From: an uncultured Lachnospiraceae bacterium
GTDB lineage: Bacteria; Bacillota; Clostridia; Lachnospirales; Lachnospiraceae
Reading direction: 5' to 3'
Length of the DNA: 43,486 nucleotides
NCBI GenBank assembly: GCA_900539175.1
Contig: UQAW01000025.1
Coordinates: forward strand, 1 to 43,486
The notes beneath the pieces are model-generated. The model did no database searches, had not been told where the DNA came from, and saw nothing but the letters and a program-made list of their open reading frames with translations. The translations under genes and the position numbers were made by a program. Below, piece by piece: positions 1 through 7,882 of the stretch. Numbering within the stretch: the stretch's first letter is position 1; each line of letters opens with the position of its first letter.

Positions 1-82
1 GCTACTTTCTCATGTTTTATGGGTCCCAAAGTCATGCTTTTTCATGCAAGCATGAAACGCATAACCTTTTGACCCTGGTATC
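1..82 (-). repeat. Partial copy of MITE-like repeat A, left module
   Basis: Positions 1-82 are the near-perfect reverse complement of positions 529-610, over the same 82-base length with only a few mismatches. The end motif GGGTCAAAAGGTTAT, read on the minus strand, lies at about 61-75. The rest of the element would lie upstream of the window. It contains the inner hairpin TTTCATG...CATGAAA. Together with the copy at 529-711 it brackets the small gene at 170-457 in inverted orientation. Confidence 0.85.
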
Positions 83-122
83 ATATTATGTATATTTTCC
101 AGTACAGTTTTGACAATTAATA

Positions 123-131
123 TGGTACAAT
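123..131 (+). promoter_or_regulatory. Possible extended -10 promoter for the 95-aa membrane protein
   Basis: TGG followed by TACAAT at 123-131 forms an extended -10 element about 40 bases before the start codon. A TTGACA at 110-115 is too close to this -10 to serve as its -35. The assignment is therefore weak, but it is the best candidate in the leader. Confidence 0.3.
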
Positions 132-169
132 AGTAGAAGTATGAGACGTGTGTTGGAGAGGAGACCAAG

Positions 170-457
170 ATGAATAATAAGATGACGTATTCTGTGAGGA
201 TTGTAGCTGGTTTGTATCTGATCTATACATCCTACAATTTATTAAAGGATGTGATTAACGGAGTCAGTAAAAATCCAGTGGTGTTTTCCGCAGCAGGAGT
301 AATTTTCTTAGGATTTGCGATAGCCTTTATTGCAACAGGAATTCGGGGATTGCGGCAGTCACAGGAAGTGCAGCAAAAGAAAGAACAGGAGGATACAGCA
401 GAGATATTAAAGCCGTTGGAAGAAAATATAGATCAGATAGAAGAAACAGAAGAGTGA
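170..457 (+). CDS. Small two-helix membrane protein of unknown function
   Basis: This 95-residue protein is not recognised. It has two hydrophobic segments, at about residues 8-24 and 37-58, a short basic junction (RGLRQ), and then a strongly acidic, glutamate- and glutamine-rich tail (about 62-95) that would face the cytoplasm if the basic junction is inside. The start is supported by GGAGAGGAG about 7 bases upstream of ATG. It stands alone, lying between inverted copies of repeat A (1-82 and 529-711), so it could be either a resident gene flanked by insertions or cargo between them. No enzyme motif is visible. Confidence 0.6.
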   Translation: MNNKMTYSVRIVAGLYLIYTSYNLLKDVINGVSKNPVVFSAAGVIFLGFAIAFIATGIRGLRQSQEVQQKKEQEDTAEILKPLEENIDQIEETEE

Positions 458-528
458 GCAATGGGTACAACAGCCGATCGTTATATTCTTCTGGTCAAAT
501 AAAGGAAAGATTGATATAATATTTGTAA

Positions 529-711
529 GATACCAGGGTCAAAAGGTTATGCGTTTCATGCCTACATGAAAAAGCATGACTTTGGGACCCGTAAAAGATG
601 AGAAAGTAGCCCGAACAGGGCGGATTTCGAATGTTTTTAGGATTGCGGGAGCATGAAATGCGGAGCAATCCGTGTATCATAGGGGGCAAAATACCTTTTG
701 ACCCCAACATC
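529..711 (+). mobile_element. MITE-like repeat A, full-length copy
   Basis: This roughly 183-bp non-coding element has terminal inverted repeats: GGGTCAAAAGGTTAT at 536-550 and ATACCTTTTGACCCC at 691-705. Its left module (529-610) has an inverted partner at 1-82. Its right module (653-711) matches 21320-21378 at 57 of 59 positions. Inside are a hairpin TTTCATG-CCTA-CATGAAA (553-570 region) and a right-end hairpin in which GGGGCAAAA pairs with TTTTGACCCC. It ends 69 bases before the response regulator start. No transposase is present, so mobility is inferred only from the ends, the copy number and the inverted placement. Confidence 0.75.
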
Positions 712-780
712 TTTGTAATAGGGTACTGACATATCCGTTTAAGGAGAAAACAGGAAGAAAAAGGGATGGAGTAGGGTTAT

Positions 781-2325
781 ATGAAGAAATTGTTGATAGT
801 GGACGATGAGAGGATCGAACGTGAGGGTATTAAGATGCTTCTCAAGAACATGGGGCAGGAACTTGATATTGTAGAAGCCAGCAACGGTAAAAGGGCCTAT
901 CAGATCCTGAGTGAGCAGGAGATAGACCTTTTACTGACAGATGTCAAGATGCCGTTTATGTCGGGATTGGATCTGGTGAAGCTTGCAAGAGAATTGAAGC
1001 CGGATCTGCAGATTGCCATTTTCAGTGGGTTTGGAGAATTTACATATGCCCAGGAAGCAATTAAGTATGGGGTAACAGATTATATATTAAAGCCTGTGCG
1101 TCCTCAGGAGTTTCGCCAAACTTTGGAACGGATGCTGGAAAACTGCAGGCTGAAGGAAGTCCAGGAAGAACAGAAGAGGAGTAATACAAGTTTCTTATAT
1201 AAGTATTTTTTGCAGAAATATTTATACACCGGGAAAAGCGAGTATCTGGAGAAGCTGTCTGCGAATGATAATATGAATGGTATAAAATGCTTTGGCGTGA
1301 ACAATATTCAGAATATCATGCTTTTGGATACGGACAACAATTTTTTTGAAGAGCATGGAACAGAGCTGGTAGAACGTCTGCAGGAAGATATGGGAAGAAA
1401 GATCGAGTATCTGGATTTGAATATGAATCAGATGCTTCTGATCTTTTATCAGAGTGCCACGGATAATTATCCGAGAATTGCCCAGGCGATTTATGAAATT
1501 ATCCTGAAGCAGTACGGTGTAAAATGTTATATAGCAGTGAGTAAGAAACTGCAAAGTATAGAGGCGCTTCCGAAGGCATATCAGGATCTGGAGAGCCAGA
1601 TGGAGAATAAATTTTACTGTTCGGATGAGTGGATTTTTCTGCATGATGCGGAAAGTGAACAGAGCAGTCCGGGAGAGCAGCGGGCAGACTATCAGAAGAA
1701 GATCCGGGAGAATATTAAGCTGAAAGATATCGCTCATCTGTGGGACAACTATCGAAAATTACAGGAGCAGATTCGGTTAGAGTGTATGGATTCACAGATG
1801 TATGTGAAGTTTATCTATTCGGAGCTTGTGAGAGATCTTTATGATGGCATGCAGGCATCCGGAAGTACGCAGATGAGAGAGACAGTGGAAGCAATCTATC
1901 AGGCAGGAAATCTGGGTTCAATCCATAAGTTGGTGGAGGAATGTATTCAGGAATTTGAAGACAAGAGTATTCAGACGGAGAATGGGGTGCGAAGCGATAT
2001 TGATCAGGTGAAGCAGTATATCGCATACCATGTGGATGAGGATTTGAGCATTGACAAGCTGGCGGGAAAAGTATATCTTTCCCAGGGATATCTCAGTTAC
2101 ATCTTTAAAAAAGAGACAGGTATGAACCTAAGCCGGTACATCAAGCAGTGCCGGATGGAAAAAGCGAAGGAACTGCTGAAGGGTACGAATATGAAAATTG
2201 TTCAGATCTGTGAGCGGGTAGGTTTTTCCAATGTTTCTTATTTCTGCCAGAGTTTTCGGGAGTACTGCGGTATGAGTCCGGATAAGTATCGGAAAGGCGA
2301 AGCGGAATATGAAGAGGTGGATTGA
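781..2325 (+). CDS. YesN-type response regulator with AraC DNA-binding domain
   Basis: This is a 514-residue two-component response regulator. Residues 1-120 are a CheY-like receiver with the acidic pair D8/D9, the phospho-acceptor D54 in LLLTDVKMP, and the conserved lysine in YILKPVRP. The middle (about 130-400) is the poorly conserved linker typical of YesN proteins. Residues about 405-505 form two AraC-type helix-turn-helix motifs, seen in LSIDKLAGKVYLSQGYLSYIFKKETG and VGFSNVSYFCQSFREYCGMSPDKYR. It overlaps the kinase gene by 17 bases, so the two are surely co-transcribed and translationally coupled. It probably activates this locus, and perhaps the lipoprotein gene at 6007. Family assignment is secure, the signal is unknown. 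Confidence 0.95.
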   Translation: MKKLLIVDDERIEREGIKMLLKNMGQELDIVEASNGKRAYQILSEQEIDLLLTDVKMPFMSGLDLVKLARELKPDLQIAIFSGFGEFTYAQEAIKYGVTDYILKPVRPQEFRQTLERMLENCRLKEVQEEQKRSNTSFLYKYFLQKYLYTGKSEYLEKLSANDNMNGIKCFGVNNIQNIMLLDTDNNFFEEHGTELVERLQEDMGRKIEYLDLNMNQMLLIFYQSATDNYPRIAQAIYEIILKQYGVKCYIAVSKKLQSIEALPKAYQDLESQMENKFYCSDEWIFLHDAESEQSSPGEQRADYQKKIRENIKLKDIAHLWDNYRKLQEQIRLECMDSQMYVKFIYSELVRDLYDGMQASGSTQMRETVEAIYQAGNLGSIHKLVEECIQEFEDKSIQTENGVRSDIDQVKQYIAYHVDEDLSIDKLAGKVYLSQGYLSYIFKKETGMNLSRYIKQCRMEKAKELLKGTNMKIVQICERVGFSNVSYFCQSFREYCGMSPDKYRKGEAEYEEVD

Positions 2326-4030
2326 GAAAGGAGTAGACTGGATTCGGAATCTTAAGTACCGGAGAAAGTTGAATCTGGTACTGATTCTGGTCGGGCTTCT
2401 TCCGGTTATTATTATCGGCGGTTATATGATATATGGATTCCGTGAACTGTTGGGGGAGAAGGAATATGAATCTATGGAAGTATCTCTGAATCAGGCGAGC
2501 GCAACGATTGATAAGCAGCTTGAGATTTACTCCAACTTATTGAATTATATTGTATTTGACCGCGATTTACAGGAGATTCTGGATCGGGAACAGACACAGG
2601 ACTATGCGTCTTACAGTAACTATGTTAATGTCGTGGATCCAATTCTGAACACACCCAAATTCTACCATGACAGTATCAAGAAGATTACTATCTTTTCAGA
2701 AGATATTAAGATTCCCCATGATATTACGTTGGCTCCACTTGCTGATATTCAGGGGAAAAACTGGTTTAAACAATTACGGCAGGCATCAGATGCAATCTGG
2801 GTGTGGCCGGATGAAAACCACGACGAGATTCTTGCAATACGGAGTTTTCCCGGATATAGAACAACGGAGGCATATTTGGGTATTTATTGTGAGCTGAACC
2901 GGCTGATGGAGCCGCTACAGTATTTTGAGAAAGAAGGGGCAGGAATCCTACTGGTGGATGAGAAGAACCAGACGCTGTTCTGCAATGCATTAGGGGATGA
3001 AGAAAGTGAAGTACAGGGTGTCGAGGAGATTGAAAGCAGCTATCGTTATATGAAGCGGCGAATTCAGGATCTTCCCTTATATATTTATATCTATATGGGA
3101 GAAGAGGCAATTTATTCCGGATTTTATGAAATGTTGGGCAGAATTGTTTTTGTAGTGATTGTCAGCCTGCTTTCTATCCTGGTTATCAGCAGGGCTATGA
3201 GTGGCTTATTGGTAAAACGGATTGAAAATCTTACTACCTGTGTCAATCAGATGGATACAGGAAATATGAAAATCAATGTGGAAGACCGCAGTTTGGATGA
3301 AGTAGGAATTTTAATCCGGAGTTTTCATAAGATGCTGAACCAGATTCAGCGTCTGATCAGTGAGGTGTATCAGAGTAAGATTACACAGCAGGAGTTGGAG
3401 ATGCAGGCATTGCAGGCACAGATTAATCCCCATTTTCTGTATAATACGCTTTCTATGATTAACTGGAAGGCAATCAGTGCAGGTGAGGGGGATATCAGTA
3501 AGATTACATTGGCGCTTTCGGATTTCTATCGGACGACTCTGAACAAAGGGAACAACTTTATCACAATCGCCGGGGAGGTCTTGAATATAAAATCTTATCT
3601 GGAGATTCAGTTGATGATGCACGATTATGAGTTCGAGGTGGAATATCAGATTGATGAGTCTGTGGGATCTTATCAGATGCCAAAGCTGATTTTGCAGCCG
3701 CTTGTGGAAAATGCACTGGAACATGGTCTTGATATGAAAGAGGATGGAGAGAAGAGACTGGTTCTTTCCTGTCAGCAGAATCAGGAAGATGTTGTCTGGA
3801 CGGTTCAGGATAATGGGGTAGGAATGAATGAGAGTATGGTTTCGAATCTGGTGAAGACTCATGCTACCGGATATGGAGTAAAGAATGTAAATGATCGACT
3901 GGCATTATTGTATGGGGAGAGTTATGTGCTGCACATCGAAAGTTATCCCGGGGAGGGAACCAGAGTAAAAATCCATATACCAAAGGACGGTCCTGTTGTG
4001 AGAAGAGGTGTTTCTGATGAGCATATATAA
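2309..4030 (+). CDS. YesM-type membrane sensor histidine kinase
   Basis: This 573-residue kinase has a membrane segment at about 20-43, an extracytoplasmic sensing region at about 45-270, a second membrane segment at about 275-300, a HAMP linker, a His_kinase domain with the phospho-accepting H375 in QAQINPHFLYNT, and a HATPase domain with N box QPLVENALEHG, G box DNGVGM and GYGVKNVNDRL. It is expected to phosphorylate the regulator encoded just upstream. In this family the outer domain often reads a sugar-loaded binding lipoprotein. Here two binding-protein-like lipoprotein genes follow directly, the first overlapping the kinase stop by 14 bases. That layout suggests they are sensing partners, which is inference. 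Confidence 0.95.
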   Translation: MKRWIEKGVDWIRNLKYRRKLNLVLILVGLLPVIIIGGYMIYGFRELLGEKEYESMEVSLNQASATIDKQLEIYSNLLNYIVFDRDLQEILDREQTQDYASYSNYVNVVDPILNTPKFYHDSIKKITIFSEDIKIPHDITLAPLADIQGKNWFKQLRQASDAIWVWPDENHDEILAIRSFPGYRTTEAYLGIYCELNRLMEPLQYFEKEGAGILLVDEKNQTLFCNALGDEESEVQGVEEIESSYRYMKRRIQDLPLYIYIYMGEEAIYSGFYEMLGRIVFVVIVSLLSILVISRAMSGLLVKRIENLTTCVNQMDTGNMKINVEDRSLDEVGILIRSFHKMLNQIQRLISEVYQSKITQQELEMQALQAQINPHFLYNTLSMINWKAISAGEGDISKITLALSDFYRTTLNKGNNFITIAGEVLNIKSYLEIQLMMHDYEFEVEYQIDESVGSYQMPKLILQPLVENALEHGLDMKEDGEKRLVLSCQQNQEDVVWTVQDNGVGMNESMVSNLVKTHATGYGVKNVNDRLALLYGESYVLHIESYPGEGTRVKIHIPKDGPVVRRGVSDEHI

Positions 4031-5720
4031 GAAATCTATGATAAGGGGTGTTGCAGGGGCAACAATCCTCTCAATGCTGGCAGCCTGTACACTGCCGGGT
4101 GAAAATATGAGTAACGAAAAAGAGACCAGAGAGACGGGCGGTCAGACAGAGACGGATAAAGAACAGGAGGCAGCGTGGAAGAATGCAATGACGACTCCAT
4201 TCGGAAAATATCCGAAACTGGTGACGTATACATTGGGAAAAGTGACAGCGGAGAATAACTCGAACATGCCAGAGGGTGATACCTATGAAAATAACAACTA
4301 TACCCGTTATATCAAAGAGATGCTGAATATCCAGAATTGGGATATTATTGAGGGACAGGATCACAGCCAGTATGAGCAGCTGGAACTTATGGCAGTTTCA
4401 GATGGGAGGATTCCGGATATTATGGTGGTGACCAGCGATGAGGTTCTGGACACATTGGTGGAGAACGATTTGATTCAGGACTTGACAGAGGTTTATGAAA
4501 ATTGTACCAGTGACCGCGTGAAGGAGATGTACGAAAGTTACGGAGAAGATAAGTTGGGGGCTGTTACATATGATGGGAAACTTATGGCATTTCCGGAAAC
4601 AGAGGTCTATACGGGTCCGGCACTTCTGTGGCTTCGTAAGGATTGGATTGATCAGCTGGGGGTGGAAGAACCACAGTCGATGGCAGAAGCCATGAATATC
4701 ATAAAGAAATTTACGGAAGTGAATCCCGGCGGACATCCGGAGGGTAATGTAGGATTGGTGTTTGATCCATCCATGGTGGGTCAGTCGGATCAATGTTTTT
4801 CTTTGGATCCGATCTTTTGCTGGTATCATGCTTATCCTGGAAAGTGGCTGAAGGATGAGGATGGCAATATGGTTTACGGATCTGTGACCCAGGAGATGAA
4901 AAGGGCGTTAGAAGATTTACATCAGCAGTATCAGGATGGGGTGTTGGATCAGAATTTTATGATCCGAAATGCCAAAAATCTGCCAGAATTGCTTAGTAAT
5001 GGACAGAGCGGTGCATTTTTTGGCTGGTGGTGGGCGCCGAATAATCCGCTTTCTGCTATCTATGATGGGGAGGCAGAATGGAAACCATATCTGTTCTCTG
5101 ATGAGAATGGAAATGTAGAGACGGCCCTTTCTTATGGACGGCATTATTCTGTTGTGGCGCGAAAAGGATTTGAACATCCGGAGATTATTCCTAAAATTTT
5201 GTCAGTATTGTTTGATTATGCCAGGTACGATGGAAAAGAAGAGGCAGAAGGGGTAGGTCAATATCTGGGAATGAATGTAGATCCGACCGCTACTCCCTTT
5301 GTTATCAATATGGATTACAGTGATGCGATTTTTCGTGTGACCAAAAGTATTCAGGATGTATTCGATGGTAAAAAGGATTATGCGGAACTGACAGTGCTGG
5401 AGCAGGGATATTATAATAGCTGCAGGGAATATTTAGAAGAGGATGAGCCGGAAGGATGGCAGTGGGCAGCGTATGCATCCCGGGTGACAGCTGTTAAGCA
5501 GTTAACTCAGGCAAATATTGTCTACGTCAATGAGGGATATACGCAGGAATATGACCAGTTGACAGAAGATGGTTTAAAAGCTTTGGAGAAAGAAGCATTT
5601 CTTACGATCATCACAGGGGAAAAACCATTGGAATATTTTGATACTTTTGTGGAGACATGGTACAATAGCGGAGGGAGAGAACTGACGGAGGAAGCCAATC
5701 GAATTGCAACTGAAGGATAA
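4017..5720 (+). CDS. Large solute-binding-like lipoprotein (LplA-type), first paralog
   Basis: This 567-residue lipoprotein has a basic, hydrophobic signal peptide ending in lipobox LAAC (C24). An acidic linker follows, then an extracellular solute-binding fold of the large family-1 LplA/YtcQ kind. The ATG at 4017 is preferred over the upstream GTG at 4008 because AGAAGAGG lies 8 bases before it. It overlaps the kinase gene by 14 bases. The second lipoprotein (6007-7722) is a clear paralog, sharing blocks such as TYENNNYTRY, LLWLRKDW and ARVTAV-L-Q. No permease or ATPase gene is near, so it may act as a ligand receptor for the kinase, or feed a transporter encoded elsewhere. The ligand is unknown. 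Confidence 0.85.
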   Translation: MSIYKKSMIRGVAGATILSMLAACTLPGENMSNEKETRETGGQTETDKEQEAAWKNAMTTPFGKYPKLVTYTLGKVTAENNSNMPEGDTYENNNYTRYIKEMLNIQNWDIIEGQDHSQYEQLELMAVSDGRIPDIMVVTSDEVLDTLVENDLIQDLTEVYENCTSDRVKEMYESYGEDKLGAVTYDGKLMAFPETEVYTGPALLWLRKDWIDQLGVEEPQSMAEAMNIIKKFTEVNPGGHPEGNVGLVFDPSMVGQSDQCFSLDPIFCWYHAYPGKWLKDEDGNMVYGSVTQEMKRALEDLHQQYQDGVLDQNFMIRNAKNLPELLSNGQSGAFFGWWWAPNNPLSAIYDGEAEWKPYLFSDENGNVETALSYGRHYSVVARKGFEHPEIIPKILSVLFDYARYDGKEEAEGVGQYLGMNVDPTATPFVINMDYSDAIFRVTKSIQDVFDGKKDYAELTVLEQGYYNSCREYLEEDEPEGWQWAAYASRVTAVKQLTQANIVYVNEGYTQEYDQLTEDGLKALEKEAFLTIITGEKPLEYFDTFVETWYNSGGRELTEEANRIATEG

Positions 5721-5886
5721 TCATACGAGTGTACGGTCTCGTTCACTTTCAGGCAAGGAACCTATTCTGTTTTTCAGGGAAACGGGATGGGTTCTTTTGG
5801 TTCACAATCATCTGGAGTTATAAGTAGATAAAACATGAAAAAACAACATAATTCTAACAAAATTAATATTTACAATCGGAATAGTG
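5721..5886. other. Intergenic region between the two lipoprotein genes
   Basis: A 24-base match to the end of repeat B (TCTCGTTCACTTTCAG) lies at about 5729-5752; only this end is present here. An imperfect hairpin, GAACC at about 5759 pairing with GGTTC at about 5791 and followed by TTTT, may be a weak terminator for the first operon. Nothing else is recognisable before the promoter at 5887. Confidence 0.45.
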
Positions 5887-5916
5887 TTGACATGTGAATT
5901 ATATTTGAGGTATAAT
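5887..5916 (+). promoter_or_regulatory. Consensus sigma-A promoter of the second lipoprotein gene
   Basis: TTGACA (5887-5892) and TATAAT (5911-5916) are both perfect matches and are separated by 18 bases. The start of transcription would be near 5923. The promoter shows that the second lipoprotein can be expressed separately from the kinase operon. Confidence 0.85.
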
Positions 5917-5935
5917 TCTTTAGGAGTAGATGGAC

Positions 5936-5955
5936 ATGTCTGCTGCCGCAGACAT
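5936..5955 (+). promoter_or_regulatory. Perfect 8-bp inverted repeat just downstream of promoter
   Basis: ATGTCTGC and GCAGACAT are separated by TGCC. They lie about 20 bases after the -10 and 50 bases before the lipoprotein start. This may be an operator or a leader hairpin. A 14-codon open frame starting at ATG 5930 runs through it behind an AGGAG placed only 3 bases away, so a leader peptide is possible but poorly supported. Confidence 0.6.
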
Positions 5956-6006
5956 CACCATATATGAAAAATAAGGTTATAATAAGAACGTATTTTGAAA
6001 TTGGGG

Positions 6007-7722
6007 ATGATAAGATTGAACACTCATCGAAAATTAATGAAAACGTTAGTAAAACAGTGGAGCATAGTGTTGGCTGCTGTTTTTATTTTTTCTTTACCAG
6101 GATGCGGATACGAGGAGACAGAGAATCTAACCGAAGAGACGATGGAGAAATTGTGGCAGGAAGCGCAGACCACCCCTCTGGGGAAGTATCCGGAATTGGT
6201 AACTTATACGATAGGGAGGTTGGGTACGCAGAATAGGTTAGGTATGCCGGCGGAAGATACTTACGAGAATAATAATTATACCCGGTATCTGCGTCGGATT
6301 CTGAATGTCCAAAATAAAGATATATTTGAGCTGGCAAATGTAGAAGAATATCAGGAAAAGCTGGAGTTTTTGGTGGGAGAAAAAAATCTTCCGGATGTCA
6401 TGCTGGTGACAGATAAAACATTGCTGGATTGGATGGTAGAGGAAGATCTGCTGGAGGATTTGTCTCAAGTGTACGAGCAGTGTACCAGTGAGAGAATTAA
6501 GGATATGTATGAGAGTTATGGTGAAGGTTTGCTGGCAGAATATACGTATGATGGCAAGCTGATGGCTATGCCGGGCACGGAAGTGGATTATGGGACAAGT
6601 ATGCTTTGGCTTCGCAAAGATTGGATGGATAAATTAGGTCTTGCAGAGCCACAGACTCCAGAGGAGGCGTATGAAATCATTCGGATTTTTGCGGAGGAGA
6701 ATCCGGGAGAGTGTGCGGAAGGGAATGTTGGATTAGCATTTACATTACCGGGACAGCTGCAGTCTGATCCGGTATTTTCTGTACAGCCAATATTCAATAC
6801 GGTGAATTCTTTTCCAGGAATATGGAGAAAGGACGAGAGCGGACAGTTTGTTTATGGTTCTGTGACCCCAAATACCCGGGTTGCGCTCGAACTTGCAAAT
6901 CACCTTTATATGGAAGGAGTATTGGATGAAGGCTTTATGCTGCGAACATCGAATAATATTATCAATTTGATAGATACCGGAGCATGTGGTGCCGTGTGCG
7001 GTTTGTGGTGGCTTCCATATGGTTACCTTCAAGGCTCCAGAGAAAGACAGGGTGCAGACTGGCAGCCTTATGTTCTGTGTGATGAGAATAATTTTGTGAG
7101 AACCCCTTCCTCCTATGAACATATTTCATGTGTAGTGGTGAGAAAAGGATATGAACATCCGGAGGTGGTTCCTAAGATTTTAACAGCATTCTATGACTAT
7201 GCAAGAAACGCAGGTTCAGAAACGGCAGAAGAAGTAAATGCTTACCGCAGCATGTCAGTAAGACCGGAAGCACTGCCTCTGACAATTAACGTGGATTATA
7301 AAGATGGATTGTTTCGATGTACGGAGAATGTAAAGGCAGCACTGGATGGTAAGGTAACCGGATGGGATGAGATTGGAGTTGATCATTTAATTGCAGAAAA
7401 GTGCCGGGATTATCTGGGAGGAGATCAAACGGATATCCATGCATGGGCTACGTATCTGGCAAGGGTAACAGCGGTAGAAAAACTGGCTCAGGTGAAAATT
7501 GAATACGTCAATGAAGACTATCCGATGACAAGGAATATAAAAATGCCGGATGCGTTGATGCGCATGGAGGAGGAGATTTTCATCCAGGTCATTACAGGAG
7601 AGAAAGGTCTGGAAAGCTTTGATGAATTTGTAGAGGAGTGGTATGAAAACGGCGGAGCAGCGCTGACAGAAGAGGTGAATAGTCTGAAGGAGCAAAGTGA
7701 CAGAGGTAAAGGGGTTGAGTAA
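6007..7722 (+). CDS. Large solute-binding-like lipoprotein, second paralog
   Basis: This 571-residue lipoprotein has an N-terminal basic and hydrophobic signal ending in lipobox LPGC (C33). It is a tandem paralog of the preceding lipoprotein, colinear over almost the full length (TTPLGKYPELVTYTIG, TYENNNYTRYL, MLWLRKDWMDKLG, VVRKGYEHPEVVPKIL). The start is uncertain: ATG 6007, TTG 5995 and ATG 6037 all have weak ribosome sites. ATG 6007 is taken because it gives a normal lipoprotein signal length. It has its own promoter at 5887. Loss of sequence identity in the probable ligand cleft relative to the first copy would suggest a different ligand, but this cannot be resolved by eye. No transporter subunits are adjacent. 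Confidence 0.82.
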   Translation: MIRLNTHRKLMKTLVKQWSIVLAAVFIFSLPGCGYEETENLTEETMEKLWQEAQTTPLGKYPELVTYTIGRLGTQNRLGMPAEDTYENNNYTRYLRRILNVQNKDIFELANVEEYQEKLEFLVGEKNLPDVMLVTDKTLLDWMVEEDLLEDLSQVYEQCTSERIKDMYESYGEGLLAEYTYDGKLMAMPGTEVDYGTSMLWLRKDWMDKLGLAEPQTPEEAYEIIRIFAEENPGECAEGNVGLAFTLPGQLQSDPVFSVQPIFNTVNSFPGIWRKDESGQFVYGSVTPNTRVALELANHLYMEGVLDEGFMLRTSNNIINLIDTGACGAVCGLWWLPYGYLQGSRERQGADWQPYVLCDENNFVRTPSSYEHISCVVVRKGYEHPEVVPKILTAFYDYARNAGSETAEEVNAYRSMSVRPEALPLTINVDYKDGLFRCTENVKAALDGKVTGWDEIGVDHLIAEKCRDYLGGDQTDIHAWATYLARVTAVEKLAQVKIEYVNEDYPMTRNIKMPDALMRMEEEIFIQVITGEKGLESFDEFVEEWYENGGAALTEEVNSLKEQSDRGKGVE

Positions 7723-7804
7723 GCAATCCCCCTTGAATCAAAGCTTTTTTGGGGCCTAAGGACGTGAAAAAGTAATATATTTCTGATGATTCTGATATAT
7801 CAAC

Positions 7805-7850
7805 AAAAAAGTTCTTTCACTATAATAACAGATAGTGCAAGAACTTTTTT
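7805..7850 (+). terminator. Strong intrinsic terminator after the lipoprotein gene
   Basis: AAAAAAGTTCTTTCACTAT (7805-7823) pairs with ATAGTGCAAGAACTTTTTT (7832-7850) across an 8-base loop, with the A-run and T-run in the stem. A TATAAT at 7821-7826 lies in the loop. The next gene starts only 33 bases later, so a promoter inside this hairpin is possible. Confidence 0.9.
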
Positions 7851-7882
7851 TATGGATTTTTTTATGCGGAGGAGGTTGGAAA

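Noticed and set aside
5964..6236. 90-codon open frame overlapping the second lipoprotein in another frame
   Set aside because: No ribosome site, and its sequence is a frame shadow of the lipoprotein signal region; the other frame carries the lipobox and full paralogy.
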